A stretch of 64,000 nucleotides of DNA from Cupriavidus sp. WGlv3 (GCF_023952475.1 NZ_JALHRX010000019.1:33589-97588), one strand, 5' to 3'; numbered from the stretch's first letter, positions 24,703 through 34,113 are shown. The notes: generated by a model from the letters alone, not told the origin. Program-made: numbers and translations.

Positions 24703-24942
24703 CTGAGTCTCCTGGTGTTGCGAAAGCCCCTGCGAAGCGCCTGCATGGCGAGCTTCCGGCTGCAGCATAAGCCTCTTGTGTCGGCCGCAGGGGTGGGTTG
24801 GGCACGGGTTGTGTGGCTTGCGCCACGGATGGCCCGCGATTCAATTTTTTTGCACGACGTGTCCGCAAACGGCGCCCGCGAGGGCCGCCGTTCTTTGCCA
24901 AACTGGAAGCCAGTACACAAACCGTTTGAAGGCGGTATTGCC

Positions 24943-25827
24943 ATGCTTCCCTCGCTCTATATCTCCCACGGCTCGCCGATGCTGGCTATCGATCCCGGCC
25001 CTACCGGCGCCGCGTTCGAGGCGCTGGGCGCCCGGCTGCGCGCGCAGCGCCCGCGCGCGGTGCTGGTGATTTCGGCGCACTGGATCTACAGCACGCTGGC
25101 CGTCACCAGCCGCGAACGCCAGGAGGCCTGGCACGATTTCGGCGGCTTCCCGCGCGAGCTGTACGCGCTGCGCTACGACGCCCCGGGTTCGCCGGAACTG
25201 GCGGCGCGGGTGAAGGCGCTGGTCGAGGCGGCGGCGATTCCCGGCGCGGGCTTTGTCGGCCACGATGATGAGCGCCCGCTGGATCATGGTGCCTGGATGC
25301 CGATGCGCCACTTCTTTCCCGATGCCGACATGCCGGTGGTGCAGCTGGCGCTGAATCCCTACCTGGCGCCGGTGACGCAGATCGCGATCGGGCGCGCGCT
25401 GGCGCCGCTGCGAGATGAGGGCGTGCTGGTGCTGGCCTCGGGCAGCTTCACCCACAACCTGCAGGAAGTGTTTGGCGGCGGCCGGCGCGAGCAGCACGGC
25501 CCGCAGGCCGAGCCGTACGTCGAGGCGTTCCGCAAGTGGATGGCCGAGGCGCTGGACCAGGCCCTGGCTACCGGCGACACCGGCCGCATTGTCGACTACC
25601 GGGCCCAGGCGCCCTATGCGCGCCGGGCGCACCCGACCGACGAACACCTGCTGCCGTTCTATGTGGCGCTGGGCGCGGCGCTCGGCCCGGAGGGCGTACC
25701 GCCGGCGCTGCCGGGGCCGGCCACGGTGTCGCGGGTGGCGGACGAGGTCACCTATGGCGTGCTGGCGATGGACAGCTTCGTGTTCGAAGGCATGGGCGCG
25801 GGGGCGCCGCTGCGCGCCGCGGCCTGA
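24943..25827 (+). CDS. ygiD: LigB-type extradiol dioxygenase, 4,5-DOPA dioxygenase (YgiD) family
   Basis: 294 residues from the ATG at 24943, full family length. Conserved blocks of the DODA/LigB fold: LYISHGSPMLAIDPG (metal-ligand His), VLVISAHWIYSTLAVTS (second His), ERPLDHGAWMPMRHFFP and LVLASGSFTHNL (third His region). The enzymes use non-haem Fe(II), or Zn(II) in some members, and open aromatic rings; E. coli YgiD acts on L-DOPA. The true substrate here is unknown. The frame is open for 90 codons upstream but lacks conserved sequence. Confidence 0.85.
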   Translation: MLPSLYISHGSPMLAIDPGPTGAAFEALGARLRAQRPRAVLVISAHWIYSTLAVTSRERQEAWHDFGGFPRELYALRYDAPGSPELAARVKALVEAAAIPGAGFVGHDDERPLDHGAWMPMRHFFPDADMPVVQLALNPYLAPVTQIAIGRALAPLRDEGVLVLASGSFTHNLQEVFGGGRREQHGPQAEPYVEAFRKWMAEALDQALATGDTGRIVDYRAQAPYARRAHPTDEHLLPFYVALGAALGPEGVPPALPGPATVSRVADEVTYGVLAMDSFVFEGMGAGAPLRAAA

Positions 25828-25831
25828 GGGC

Positions 25832-27031
25832 TTACCGGCCCGCGGGCGGGCGCGGCGGCAGGTAGCGCCGCGCCGAGCGCGCTCCCGCCACTGCGATCCA
25901 GCCCATGGTCAGCGCCACCAGCGCCAGGCCTGCGCGCAGGCTGGCCAGGTGCGCCACGCCGCCGATCAGCACCGGGCCCAGCAGCAGCCCGACGTAGGCG
26001 AAGCGCGCCACGCGCGCAATCGCTTCCGCCGGCGCCACGCCCGGCAGCCGCGACGCGGCGACAAAGAAGATCGGCACCATATTGGCCGCGCCCAGCCCCA
26101 TCAGCGCAAAGCCTGCCAGCGCGGCCAGCGGCAGCGGCACGGCCAGCGCCAGCGCAATCCCGGCAAAGCCCAGCCAGGCGCTGCCGGTCAGCGTGGCGCT
26201 GTCGCCCAGGCGCGCGCGCAGGCGGTCGCCGCCGAAGCGCCCGCACGCCATGCCGCCCGAGAACGCGGCATAGCCCAGGCTGATCCAGCCGTCGGGCGCG
26301 CGTGCCACGTCGCGCATGTAGACGCTGGTCCAGTCGTACATCGCGCCTTCGCCGATCAGCCCGAGAAAGGCCAGCAGCCCCAGCAGCCATAGCGCCCGCA
26401 CCGCATGGTCGCGATGGTGGGGCGCGGAGGGCGGCACCGGATGGTCGGCCAGCAGCCCCGGCAGCGTGGCCACCGCCACCGCCGCGGTCACGCCGGCCAT
26501 CATGGCCGCATGCGCCAGCGGCGGCACGTCCAGGGCCAGCATCGCGCCGCCAAAGCCCGCGCCCGCCATGCCGCCCAGGCTGAACATGCCATGCAGCGAC
26601 GACATCACCGGCCGTGTGCGGCTGGCCTCGACCGTGGCGGCCTGGGCGTTCATGGCGACATCGAACGCCGCGTTGGTCATGCCGAAGACCAGCAGCGCGG
26701 GCAGCAGCAGCCAGAACGACGGCATCGCCAGGATCGCCACCGTGGCCAGCGCGAACAGCAGCCCGCCGGCCATCGAGGCGCGCGCGCTGCCGGCGCGCGC
26801 CACCCAGCGGCCGACCGGGCCCATTGCCACGATGGCGCCGCCCGCCACCGCCAGCATCGCCAGCGACAGCATTGCGTCGGACAGGCCGAAGCGCGCCTTG
26901 ATGGTGGGGATATGCACGCCCCAGGTGGCAAAGGTGGCGCCGTTGACGAAGAACAGCGCCATGGTGCCGCGCGTGGCGCGCGCGACCTGGCCGGCAGGCA
27001 GCGCGGCGGCGGACGCCGGCGAGGCGGTCAT
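25832..27031 (-). CDS. MFS transporter
   Basis: 399 residues with twelve hydrophobic segments. The pattern (FFVNGATFATWGVHIPTIK, MNAQAATVEASRTRPVMSSLHGMFSLGG, LLAFLGLIGEGAMYDW) matches the inner-membrane MFS group that includes E. coli YbjJ, whose substrates are largely unknown. The ATG overlaps the stop of the upstream MFS gene (ATGA), so the two are translationally coupled. It ends 4 bp from the convergent dioxygenase gene. Confidence 0.85.
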   Translation of the reverse strand: MTASPASAAALPAGQVARATRGTMALFFVNGATFATWGVHIPTIKARFGLSDAMLSLAMLAVAGGAIVAMGPVGRWVARAGSARASMAGGLLFALATVAILAMPSFWLLLPALLVFGMTNAAFDVAMNAQAATVEASRTRPVMSSLHGMFSLGGMAGAGFGGAMLALDVPPLAHAAMMAGVTAAVAVATLPGLLADHPVPPSAPHHRDHAVRALWLLGLLAFLGLIGEGAMYDWTSVYMRDVARAPDGWISLGYAAFSGGMACGRFGGDRLRARLGDSATLTGSAWLGFAGIALALAVPLPLAALAGFALMGLGAANMVPIFFVAASRLPGVAPAEAIARVARFAYVGLLLGPVLIGGVAHLASLRAGLALVALTMGWIAVAGARSARRYLPPRPPAGR

Positions 27032-28317
27032 GGGCGGTCCGCGTCCACGCGCAGCAGCCCGCGCCGGTGCAGCGCGTAGCCGAACGCCAGCAGCGCGGCC
27101 AGCGCCAGCGCCAGCATCACCCACAGCATCAGCCAGTAGCCCCCGGCCGCGCGCCACAGCAGCGCGCCCAGCCACGGCGCCGCCGCCTGCATCAGCAGCA
27201 CCGGCGTCATCATCAGCCCGTTGAGGGTGGCATAGTGGTGGCGCGAGATCAGCTCCGGCATGGCCATCGCGCGCAGCATGGTGTTGACGCCGTTGGCGCA
27301 GCCGTACAGCACGGCCGCCACCATTAGCCAGGCGCCATGCCCCAGCGCAAAGCACAGCAGCCCGACGCTCATCAGCGCATAGACCGGCAGCGACAGCCGT
27401 ACCGGGTGGCGCACGCCCGCGCGCATCATCAGCATGCGGCCCGCCACCTGGGCCGGCCCGATCAGCGCCGCGACCGCCAGCTGCTGCGCCACCGGCATGC
27501 CTTTCTCGGTCAGCATCGGGATCAGGTGCGCACCCAGCAGCGATGCCACCACCGCGGTCGCGGTAAAGGCCAGCAACACCGCCCAGAACACCGGCTGGCG
27601 CAGCGTGGCGAGGGCAATGTCGCGGCCGCCGGTGGCGGCCGTGCCGGCGCCCGCGCCAGAGTACGAGGGATGCAGGGCGTAGCGCATGCGCGCATGCAGC
27701 GGCGCGCAGACCAGCAGGTTCAGCAAGGCAAAGCCGACCAGCGTCGGGCGCCAGCCGACATGCAGCACCAGCCATTGCGCCAGCGGCACGAAGATGGTGC
27801 TGGCAAAGCCGGCCATCAGCGTGACCGCGACGATCGGCTTCTGGTACTGGTCGCCATAGGCCTGGCGCAGCACCACGAAGGCGGGCTCGTACAGCGTGGT
27901 CGCCATGGCCAGGCCGAGCGGCACCCACATCAGCAGGAACACCGGCTGCGACGGCGTCCACGCCCACAGCAGCAGCCCCAGCCCGGCCAGCACCGAGCCC
28001 GCGCCCATCACCTTGCGCGCCGGCGCGCGGTCCAGCAGCCGCCCGACCGCGAACGAGCACAACGCCCACACCAGCAGCCCCAGCGAATAGCCGCCGGCCA
28101 GGAAGGGCTTGGACCAGCCCAGGCTGCGGATCATCGGGTCGATGAAGACGGTGAAGGCGAAGAACAGCGTGCCCCAGGAGATGGTCTCGGTCAGGCCGAG
28201 GATCCACACCAGCCGGCGCGGCGGCGTGGCGGGCTGCGCGGGCCCGGTGCGAGCCGGGCTGGCAGGATGGCGGGTGTCGGCAGCGTCCGTGCCGGGGCTG
28301 GCTTCGAGTGTGGTCAT
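27028..28317 (-). CDS. MFS transporter
   Basis: 429 residues, twelve hydrophobic segments after a 35-residue hydrophilic N-terminus. Sequence such as LTETISWGTLFFAFTVFIDP, YSLGLLVWALCSFAVGRLLD and MATTLYEPAFVVLRQAYG resembles oxalate/formate- and monocarboxylate-type MFS permeases. It is upstream of, and overlaps by four bases with, the second MFS gene. Two different MFS proteins made from overlapping genes could function together or be independent; substrates unknown. Confidence 0.85.
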   Translation of the reverse strand: MTTLEASPGTDAADTRHPASPARTGPAQPATPPRRLVWILGLTETISWGTLFFAFTVFIDPMIRSLGWSKPFLAGGYSLGLLVWALCSFAVGRLLDRAPARKVMGAGSVLAGLGLLLWAWTPSQPVFLLMWVPLGLAMATTLYEPAFVVLRQAYGDQYQKPIVAVTLMAGFASTIFVPLAQWLVLHVGWRPTLVGFALLNLLVCAPLHARMRYALHPSYSGAGAGTAATGGRDIALATLRQPVFWAVLLAFTATAVVASLLGAHLIPMLTEKGMPVAQQLAVAALIGPAQVAGRMLMMRAGVRHPVRLSLPVYALMSVGLLCFALGHGAWLMVAAVLYGCANGVNTMLRAMAMPELISRHHYATLNGLMMTPVLLMQAAAPWLGALLWRAAGGYWLMLWVMLALALAALLAFGYALHRRGLLRVDADRP

Positions 28318-28427
28318 GGCGGGCCCGGCGGGGGATGGCCGCCACGGAAGCGGCGCGCCTGGGGCCAGTCGGAAATTGTAGCGAGGCTGCGCGCCGGCTG
28401 CTCGCGACGCACTGGCCGTAACGCGCG

Positions 28428-28871
28428 TTACTGTGCGGTCACCGGCGTGGGCGGACCTTTCAGCTCGACCACGTTGCCGTCGGGGTCCTGCACATAGAGC
28501 GAGGGCCCCTTGCCTTCGGCGCCGAAGCGCTGCGCCACTTCGCCCGCGTCGACGCCATGCCGCGCCAGGTGCGCGCGCAGCGCCTGCGCGTCGAACGGGT
28601 CGATGCGCAGGCAGAAATGGTCGAGGTTGCGGCCCTGCGCGCCCGGCCCGGCGCCGCCCGCGCGGCCGAGCGGGCCCTCGAGCGTGACCAGGTCGATCAG
28701 GCTGGCACCGGCGCGCAGCTGGGTCAGGCCCAGGTCGGCCTGCTCGCGCTCGACGCTGCAGCCGAGCACATCGACATAGAAGCGCCGCAGCGCGGCCACA
28801 TCGGCGCTGCGCAATACCAGGTGGTCGAGGCCGAGGATGCGGAAGGCCGCGTCAGTGGTGCAGTCCGTCAT
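28428..28871 (-). CDS. VOC-family (glyoxalase/bleomycin-resistance type) protein
   Basis: 147 residues: FRILGLDHLVLRSADVAALRRFYVDVLG opens the first beta-alpha-beta-beta-beta unit, and LDHFCLRI plus SLYVQDPDGNVVELKG the second. The metal-ligand pattern (His, Glu) of VOC proteins is present in LDHLVL, LDHFCL and NVVELKG. Reaction unknown: lyase, dioxygenase or resistance functions occur in the family. Its start lies within the last 20 bp of the upstream GFA-type gene, indicating one transcript. Confidence 0.8.
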   Translation of the reverse strand: MTDCTTDAAFRILGLDHLVLRSADVAALRRFYVDVLGCSVEREQADLGLTQLRAGASLIDLVTLEGPLGRAGGAGPGAQGRNLDHFCLRIDPFDAQALRAHLARHGVDAGEVAQRFGAEGKGPSLYVQDPDGNVVELKGPPTPVTAQ

Positions 28872-29202
28872 AGTCGATGATCTTGAGGTTATCCAGGTCG
28901 ACATTGTCCAGGCAGCGCACATTGACCGCGGCCATCGGCTTGCCGTCCTTGTCCTGGCCGTCCGCATACGGGCCGCAGCCGCACACCGGGCAGAAGCGGT
29001 GCGCGATCTTCATGGTGTTGAAGCGGTAGGTGGAGGCGTTGCTCTCGGGCGTGTCCAGCTTGAAGGACGCGCGCGGCACGAACCACAGCAGGTGGCCGCG
29101 CCGCCGGCAGATCGAGCAGTTGCAGCGGATCACGCTGGGGATGCTGTCGGCCTCGACCGCGAAGGCGATGTTGCCGCAATGGCAGCTTCCGTTGAAGGTC
29201 AT
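28852..29202 (-). CDS. GFA/CENP-V zinc-binding protein
   Basis: 116 residues from an ATG with AAGGAG 6 bp upstream. Zinc-binding cysteines are arranged as CHCGN, CNCSICRRRGHLLWFV and FCPVCGCGPYADG, the complete GFA (glutathione-dependent formaldehyde-activating, CENP-V) pattern. Family members include Gfa and S-(hydroxymethyl)glutathione-related proteins, but most have unknown activity. The 20-bp overlap with the VOC gene suggests linked functions in detoxifying aldehydes or glutathione adducts; this is inference. Confidence 0.88.
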   Translation of the reverse strand: MTFNGSCHCGNIAFAVEADSIPSVIRCNCSICRRRGHLLWFVPRASFKLDTPESNASTYRFNTMKIAHRFCPVCGCGPYADGQDKDGKPMAAVNVRCLDNVDLDNLKIIDYDGLHH

Positions 29203-29396
29203 GTCATTCTCCTTGCGACAGGGTCCGTTCGACCCGGGATCACAGCAACGCTGCTGCGCCGCAATATGCCGGCACATTGTTTGGTTTTTGACAGTGTAGT
29301 CCGGCCACGGGTGCCACAATGCCTGCAAGCTGTTGCAAGACGATGGCGGCACGACCACACCACGCCCACAAAAATTGCCCACAAAAGGAGACCCGC

Positions 29397-30008
29397 ATGA
29401 GCGACCCCCACGCGCCTGCACGCGCCACCTTCAGCCATATGGAACACGGCACCCGCGAAGACTGGGCCGCCATCTCCGTCGAGTTCATGCCGTTCGCCCG
29501 CGCGCTGCCCGACCGCGTGCTCGCGCACCTGCGCCTGCTCGATGGCGACTGCGGCGGCTTCCCGGTGGACCGGCTCACGCATTCCTTGCAGACCGCGACG
29601 CTGGCGCATCGCGACGGCCAGGACGAGGAATACGTGGTCTGCGCGCTGCTGCACGATATCGGCGATACGCTGGGCAGCTTCAACCATCCCGACATCGCCG
29701 CCGCCATCCTCAAGCCCTTCGTCAGTGCCGAGAACCTGTGGATGGTGGAGAAGCACGGCGTGTTCCAGGGCTACTACTTCTTCCATCATCTCGGCCTCGA
29801 TCGCAACCTGCGCGAGCAATACCGCAGCCAGCCCGAGCTGTTCGAGCGCACCGCGGAGTTCTGCCGCAAGTATGACGCCGCCGCCTTCATGACCGACTAC
29901 GACACGCTGCCACTGTCGTTCTTCGAGCCGATGGTGTGCCGGGTGCTGTCGCAGCCGAAGCACTCGATGTATGTGAAGCCCGGGGAAACGACGCTGGCAC
30001 AGGCGTAA
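29397..30008 (+). CDS. HD-domain protein, PhnZ/TmpB-like diiron oxygenase candidate
   Basis: 203 residues; AAAGGAG precedes the ATG at 29397. HD-domain metal residues are visible: DRLTHSLQTATLAHRDG (His), VVCALLHDIGDTLG (HD), FNHPDIAAAIL (His) and WMVEKHGVFQGYYF (His). This order matches HD proteins related to PhnZ, TmpB and myo-inositol oxygenase rather than simple phosphohydrolases. PhnZ cleaves C-P bonds of hydroxyphosphonates with O2. No phosphonate genes are nearby, so the substrate remains open. It is divergent from the GFA gene, followed by tandem palindromic repeats. Confidence 0.75.
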   Translation: MSDPHAPARATFSHMEHGTREDWAAISVEFMPFARALPDRVLAHLRLLDGDCGGFPVDRLTHSLQTATLAHRDGQDEEYVVCALLHDIGDTLGSFNHPDIAAAILKPFVSAENLWMVEKHGVFQGYYFFHHLGLDRNLREQYRSQPELFERTAEFCRKYDAAAFMTDYDTLPLSFFEPMVCRVLSQPKHSMYVKPGETTLAQA

Positions 30009-30038
30009 GCCGACGACGCACGCCTGCCGATGGTGATT

Positions 30039-30062
30039 CCCTCTCCCCGCATGGGGAGAGGG
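30039..30062. repeat. CCCTCTCCCC palindromic repeat, copy 1
   Basis: Arms 30039-30048 and 30053-30062 are perfect 10-bp complements around GCAT. It lies 30 bp after the HD gene and belongs to a repeat family seen three times in the window, each between convergent gene ends. Confidence 0.75.
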
Positions 30063-30115
30063 CAGCGTGAGGGGTGGTTTGGCTAGGGACCACGCCTCCC
30101 TGCCTTCTCCCCCGG

Positions 30116-30141
30116 CCCCTCTCCCGCAAGCGGGAGAGGGG
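30116..30141. repeat. CCCTCTCCCGC palindromic repeat, copy 2
   Basis: Arms 30116-30127 and 30130-30141 are perfect 12-bp complements around AA, 16 bp from the stop of the minus-strand iorAB gene. Copies 1 and 2 lie between two convergent genes and probably act as transcript ends. Confidence 0.78.
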
Positions 30142-30156
30142 AGGAAGAAGCGCGCC

Positions 30157-33100
30157 TCAGGCCGCCCGCTGCGCCGTCTCCGGATGCCGGAACTGCTCCA
30201 GCAGTTTCGCCCAGCGCGCCCGCACCGCCTTCAGGTTGTTTTCCTTGACGTGGCCGAAACCGCGGATATCGTCCGGCAGGCTGGCCAGCGCCACCGCGGT
30301 GTCGTGGTTGGCGGCATTCAAGCCCGCCACCAGTTCATCCAGCAGGGCACGGTACTCGCCGATCAGCGCGCGCTCGGTGCGGCGCTCTTCGGTCTTGCCG
30401 AAGATGTCGAAGATGCCGCCACGCAGTCCCTTCATCTTTGCCAGCACTCGGAACAGCTTCATCGTCGACGGGCCGAACTTGCGCTTGACCAGCTGGCCCT
30501 TGTCGTCGCGCTTCGCGTTCAGCGGCGGTGCCAGCCAGAAGTTGAGCTGGTAGTCGCGCCCGGGCTCGCCCTCGAACTGCGCGCGCAGCTTGTCCAGGAA
30601 GGCGGGGTCCGTATAGAGGCGCGCCACTTCGTACTCGTCCTTGTACGCCATCAGCTTGGCCAGGTTGCGCGCCGCCGCCTCGGTCAGCGCCAGAGCCTTG
30701 CCGCTGCCCAGCAGCGCGCTCTCGGCCGCGCGCACGCGCTCGATCGCTTCGCGGTAGCGGCGGGCATAAGCCGCATCCTGGTACGCCGTCAGGTGTTCCA
30801 CGCGGCGCGCGATCAGCTTGTCGAGCAGGGCGCCGGTCGACGCCGGCAGCTTGACCACGGCTGCCCCTTCGGCGGTGCTCCTGAGCTTGCCGCTCAGCGA
30901 CAGCACGTGCTCCGGGTCGTGCGCCATATGGCGGCCCCAGTCGAACGCGGCCTTGTTCTTTTCCACCGCCACCCCGTTCAGCTCGATGGCGCGCTCCAGC
31001 GCCTGCAGTGTCAGCGGGATCCAGCCCTTCTGCCAGGCGTATCCGAGCACCAGCGGATTGGTGTAGATGGCATCGCCCAGCAGCGCCACGGCCAGGCCCG
31101 AGGCATTGATGAAGTCGCACTTCTCGCCCACCGCATTGCGCACGTCCTGCTCGGCCGACAGCCCCGGGAACTGCCACTTCGGGTTCTTGATGAAGTCGGC
31201 GGTCGGGGTTTGCGCGGTGTTGACCACGGCCCGGGTGCGGCCGGCCTGGGTCTTGGAGATGACCTCGTCGGAGGCCGACACGATGGCATCGCAGCCGATC
31301 ACCAGGTCGGCCTCGCCCATGGCGATACGGGTGGCATGCAGGTCATCCGGGCGCGCGGCCAGCTGCACGTGCGACAGCACTGCGCCGCCCTTCTGCGCCA
31401 GCCCGGCCATGTCGAGCACGGTGACGCCCTTGTTCTCCAGGTGCGCGGCCATGCCGAGCAGGCCGCCGATGGTGACCACGCCGGTGCCGCCGACGCCGGT
31501 GACCAGAATGCCGTAGGCGCGGCGGATCGCCGGCAGTTGCGGCTCAGGCAGCGCCGGCAGGCTGTCCATCGACACGCCGTGCTGCTCGGGCTTGCGCACC
31601 TGTGCGCCCTCGGCCGTGACAAAGCTGGGGCAGAAGCCGTTCACGCACGAGAAGTCCTTGTTGCACGACGACTGGTTGATCTGCCGCTTGGTGCCGAACT
31701 CGGTTTCCAGCGGTTCCACCGACAGGCAGTTGGACTTGACCGAGCAGTCGCCGCAGCCCTCGCACACCGCATCGTTGATAAAGGCGCGGCGCGGCGGGTC
31801 CTCCATCGTGCCGCGCTTGCGGCGGCGGCGCTTTTCGGTGGCGCAGGTCTGGTCGTAGATCAGGATGGTGCAGCCCGCCACCTCGCGCAGCTCGCGCTGC
31901 ACGCGGTCGAGCTGGTCGCGGTGATGGACGTCGATGCCTGGCGGCAGCTTGATCGCCGCGTTGTATTTCTCGGGCTGGTCGCTGACGATGGCGATCTGCT
32001 TCGCGCCCTCGCTGTGCACCTGCCAGGCGATGTCCTGCACCGACAGCTGGCCGTCCACAGGCTGGCCGCCGGTCATCGCCACCGCGTCGTTGTACAGGAT
32101 CTTGTAGGTGATGTTGACGCCCGCGGCGATCGACGCGCGAATCGCCAGCAGGCCCGAGTGGAAGTACGTGCCGTCGCCCAGGTTGGCGAACACATGCTTG
32201 TCGCCGGCAAACGGTGCCTGGCCGATCCACGCCACGCCTTCGCCGCCCATCTGGCTGAAGGTGCTGGTGCTGCGGTCCATCCACACCGTCATGTAGTGGC
32301 AGCCGATGCCGGCCAGCGCGCGCGAGCCCTCGGGCACGTTGGTCGAGGTATTGTGCGGGCAGCCCGAGCAGAACCACGGCTTGCGCTCGGCCTTCGGCTG
32401 GCCCGTCCCCTCGCCGACCACGCGCGGCGTGGCCAGCGCCTTTTCCTTTGCCTCGATGATGGCCAGGCGTGCGGTGATGCGCGCGCGCACGTCCACAGGC
32501 AGGTCGAACTTGTCCAGGCGCGTGGCGATGGCCTTGGCGATGATCGCCGGCGACAGCTCGTAGTGCGCCGGCAGCAGCCAGTGGCCCTGCGGGATCGACC
32601 ATTCGCCGCCGGCGTTGTCCTTCTCGTCGAACTTGCCGTAGACCTTGGGGCGGACATCGTCGCGCCAGTTGTACAGCTCTTCCTTGAGCGCGTACTCCAT
32701 GATCTGGCGCTTCTCTTCGACCACCAGGATTTCCTGCAGCCCTTCGGCAAAGGCGCGCGCGCCATGCGCTTCAAGCGGCCACACGCAGCCCACCTTGTAC
32801 AGCCGGATGCCGATCTGCGCGCAGGTGGCATCGTCCAGGCCCAGGTCGGCCAGCGCCTGGCGCGTGTCCAGATAGGCCTTGCCGCCGGTCATGATGCCGA
32901 AGCGCGCGTGCGGCGAGTCGATCTCGATGCGGTCCAGCTTGTTGGCGCGCACATAGGCCAGCCCGGCGTACCACTTGTAGTCGAGCAGCCGTGCCTCCTG
33001 CTCCAGCGGCGGATCGGGCCAGCGGATGTTGAGGCCCCCCGGCGGCATGATGAAGTCGCCCGGCAGCACGATCTGCACGCGATGCGGATCCAGTTCGACC

Positions 33101-33774
33101 GAGGCCGACGATTCCACCACGTCAGTCACGCACTTCATCGCCACCCATAGGCCGGAGTAGCGGCTCATGGCCCAGCCGTGCAGGCCGTAGTCGAGGTACT
33201 CCTGCACGTTGGACGGATACAGCACCGGCAGGCCGCAGGCCTTGAAGATGTGCTCGGACTGGTGCGCCAGCGTCGACGACTTGGCCGAGTGGTCGTCGCC
33301 GGCCAGCACCAGCACGCCGCCGTGCTGCGACGAGCCCGCCGAGTTGGCATGCTTGAACACGTCGCCGGTGCGGTCCACGCCCGGCCCCTTGCCGTACCAC
33401 ATGCCGAAGACCCCGTCGAACTTCGCGTCGGGGTACATGTTGACCTGCTGCGAACCCCATACCGAGGTCGCGGCGAGGTCTTCGTTCAGGCCGGCCTGGA
33501 ACACGATATTGTGCGCGGCCAGGTGCTTCTTGGCCTTCCACAGCGACTGGTCGAGCGCACCCAGCGGCGAGCCGCGGTAGCCGGAGATAAAGCCGGCGGT
33601 GTTCAGCCCGGCGGCGTGGTCGCGCTCCTGCTGCAGCATCGGCAGGCGCACCAGCGCCTGCGTGCCGCTGATATAGATGCGGCCGCGTTCGAGCGTGTAT
33701 TTGTCTTCGAGGGAAACGTTGGCGAGCGCCTGGCGGATGGCGTCGCTGACCGGCGAGGTCAGGGGGGCATTCAT
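30157..33774 (-). CDS. Fused indolepyruvate ferredoxin oxidoreductase (IorA-IorB type)
   Basis: 1205 residues, the length of single-chain proteobacterial indolepyruvate ferredoxin oxidoreductases. N-terminal thiamine-binding alpha part: SGTQALVRLPMLQQERD, GFISGYRGSPLGALDQSLW, then CSGCPHNTSTNVPEG, NLGDGTYFHSGLLAI (ThDP and Mg). A cysteine cluster follows (CEGCGDCSVKSNC, CNKDFSCVNGFC). The C-terminal gamma/beta part begins around GILVTGVGGTGVVTIGGLLGMAA. It decarboxylates aryl-pyruvates to acyl-CoA, reducing ferredoxin, in aromatic amino-acid breakdown that can feed phenylacetyl-CoA to the paa genes elsewhere in this window. One gene, no partner ferredoxin adjacent. Confidence 0.94.
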   Translation of the reverse strand: MNAPLTSPVSDAIRQALANVSLEDKYTLERGRIYISGTQALVRLPMLQQERDHAAGLNTAGFISGYRGSPLGALDQSLWKAKKHLAAHNIVFQAGLNEDLAATSVWGSQQVNMYPDAKFDGVFGMWYGKGPGVDRTGDVFKHANSAGSSQHGGVLVLAGDDHSAKSSTLAHQSEHIFKACGLPVLYPSNVQEYLDYGLHGWAMSRYSGLWVAMKCVTDVVESSASVELDPHRVQIVLPGDFIMPPGGLNIRWPDPPLEQEARLLDYKWYAGLAYVRANKLDRIEIDSPHARFGIMTGGKAYLDTRQALADLGLDDATCAQIGIRLYKVGCVWPLEAHGARAFAEGLQEILVVEEKRQIMEYALKEELYNWRDDVRPKVYGKFDEKDNAGGEWSIPQGHWLLPAHYELSPAIIAKAIATRLDKFDLPVDVRARITARLAIIEAKEKALATPRVVGEGTGQPKAERKPWFCSGCPHNTSTNVPEGSRALAGIGCHYMTVWMDRSTSTFSQMGGEGVAWIGQAPFAGDKHVFANLGDGTYFHSGLLAIRASIAAGVNITYKILYNDAVAMTGGQPVDGQLSVQDIAWQVHSEGAKQIAIVSDQPEKYNAAIKLPPGIDVHHRDQLDRVQRELREVAGCTILIYDQTCATEKRRRRKRGTMEDPPRRAFINDAVCEGCGDCSVKSNCLSVEPLETEFGTKRQINQSSCNKDFSCVNGFCPSFVTAEGAQVRKPEQHGVSMDSLPALPEPQLPAIRRAYGILVTGVGGTGVVTIGGLLGMAAHLENKGVTVLDMAGLAQKGGAVLSHVQLAARPDDLHATRIAMGEADLVIGCDAIVSASDEVISKTQAGRTRAVVNTAQTPTADFIKNPKWQFPGLSAEQDVRNAVGEKCDFINASGLAVALLGDAIYTNPLVLGYAWQKGWIPLTLQALERAIELNGVAVEKNKAAFDWGRHMAHDPEHVLSLSGKLRSTAEGAAVVKLPASTGALLDKLIARRVEHLTAYQDAAYARRYREAIERVRAAESALLGSGKALALTEAAARNLAKLMAYKDEYEVARLYTDPAFLDKLRAQFEGEPGRDYQLNFWLAPPLNAKRDDKGQLVKRKFGPSTMKLFRVLAKMKGLRGGIFDIFGKTEERRTERALIGEYRALLDELVAGLNAANHDTAVALASLPDDIRGFGHVKENNLKAVRARWAKLLEQFRHPETAQRAA

Positions 33775-34113
33775 GCGTGCTCCTCTATGGGCGTGCTGTC
33801 GGGATCACCGAAACCTGCAGTTGTGGGCAACCGCCGCGTCGCCTCTTGTGAAGGCTCCGGGTGGCTGTGTCTCTGCGCGGCATGGTAGCACCGCCACAAA
33901 AGCGGCGGTACCTTGCAATGCAGCACAAAGCGTGCCGGTTATGGCCGTGATTTCCCGTATCGACAGGGCCTGGCGTGTACACTGCGTTGCATCGAGACCG
34001 CCCGCGCCGACGCCGGGCCGCCTCCCATGCGTCATATCTGCGTTGCCAGCCTGGTGCAACCCGATCCCTTGTCCGACCGCGCCGGTGCGCGGCTTGCCAG
34101 CGAATATCCGAAC
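33775..34113. other. Divergent intergenic region between iorAB and the NYN-LOTUS gene
   Basis: 339 bp between two divergent starts. An alternative in-frame ATG for the plus-strand gene lies at 34027. I did not find a convincing -35/-10 pair on either strand. Confidence 0.5.

Noticed and set aside
25832..28345. An 837-codon minus-strand frame across both MFS genes
   Set aside because: Its first half is a high-GC shadow in a different frame of the 27028-28317 gene; the real protein is the second half from ATG 27031.
30067..33150. A 1027-codon plus-strand frame antisense to iorAB
   Set aside because: Arg/His/Gln-rich sequence with no domain, exactly opposite a well-conserved gene; a codon-bias shadow.
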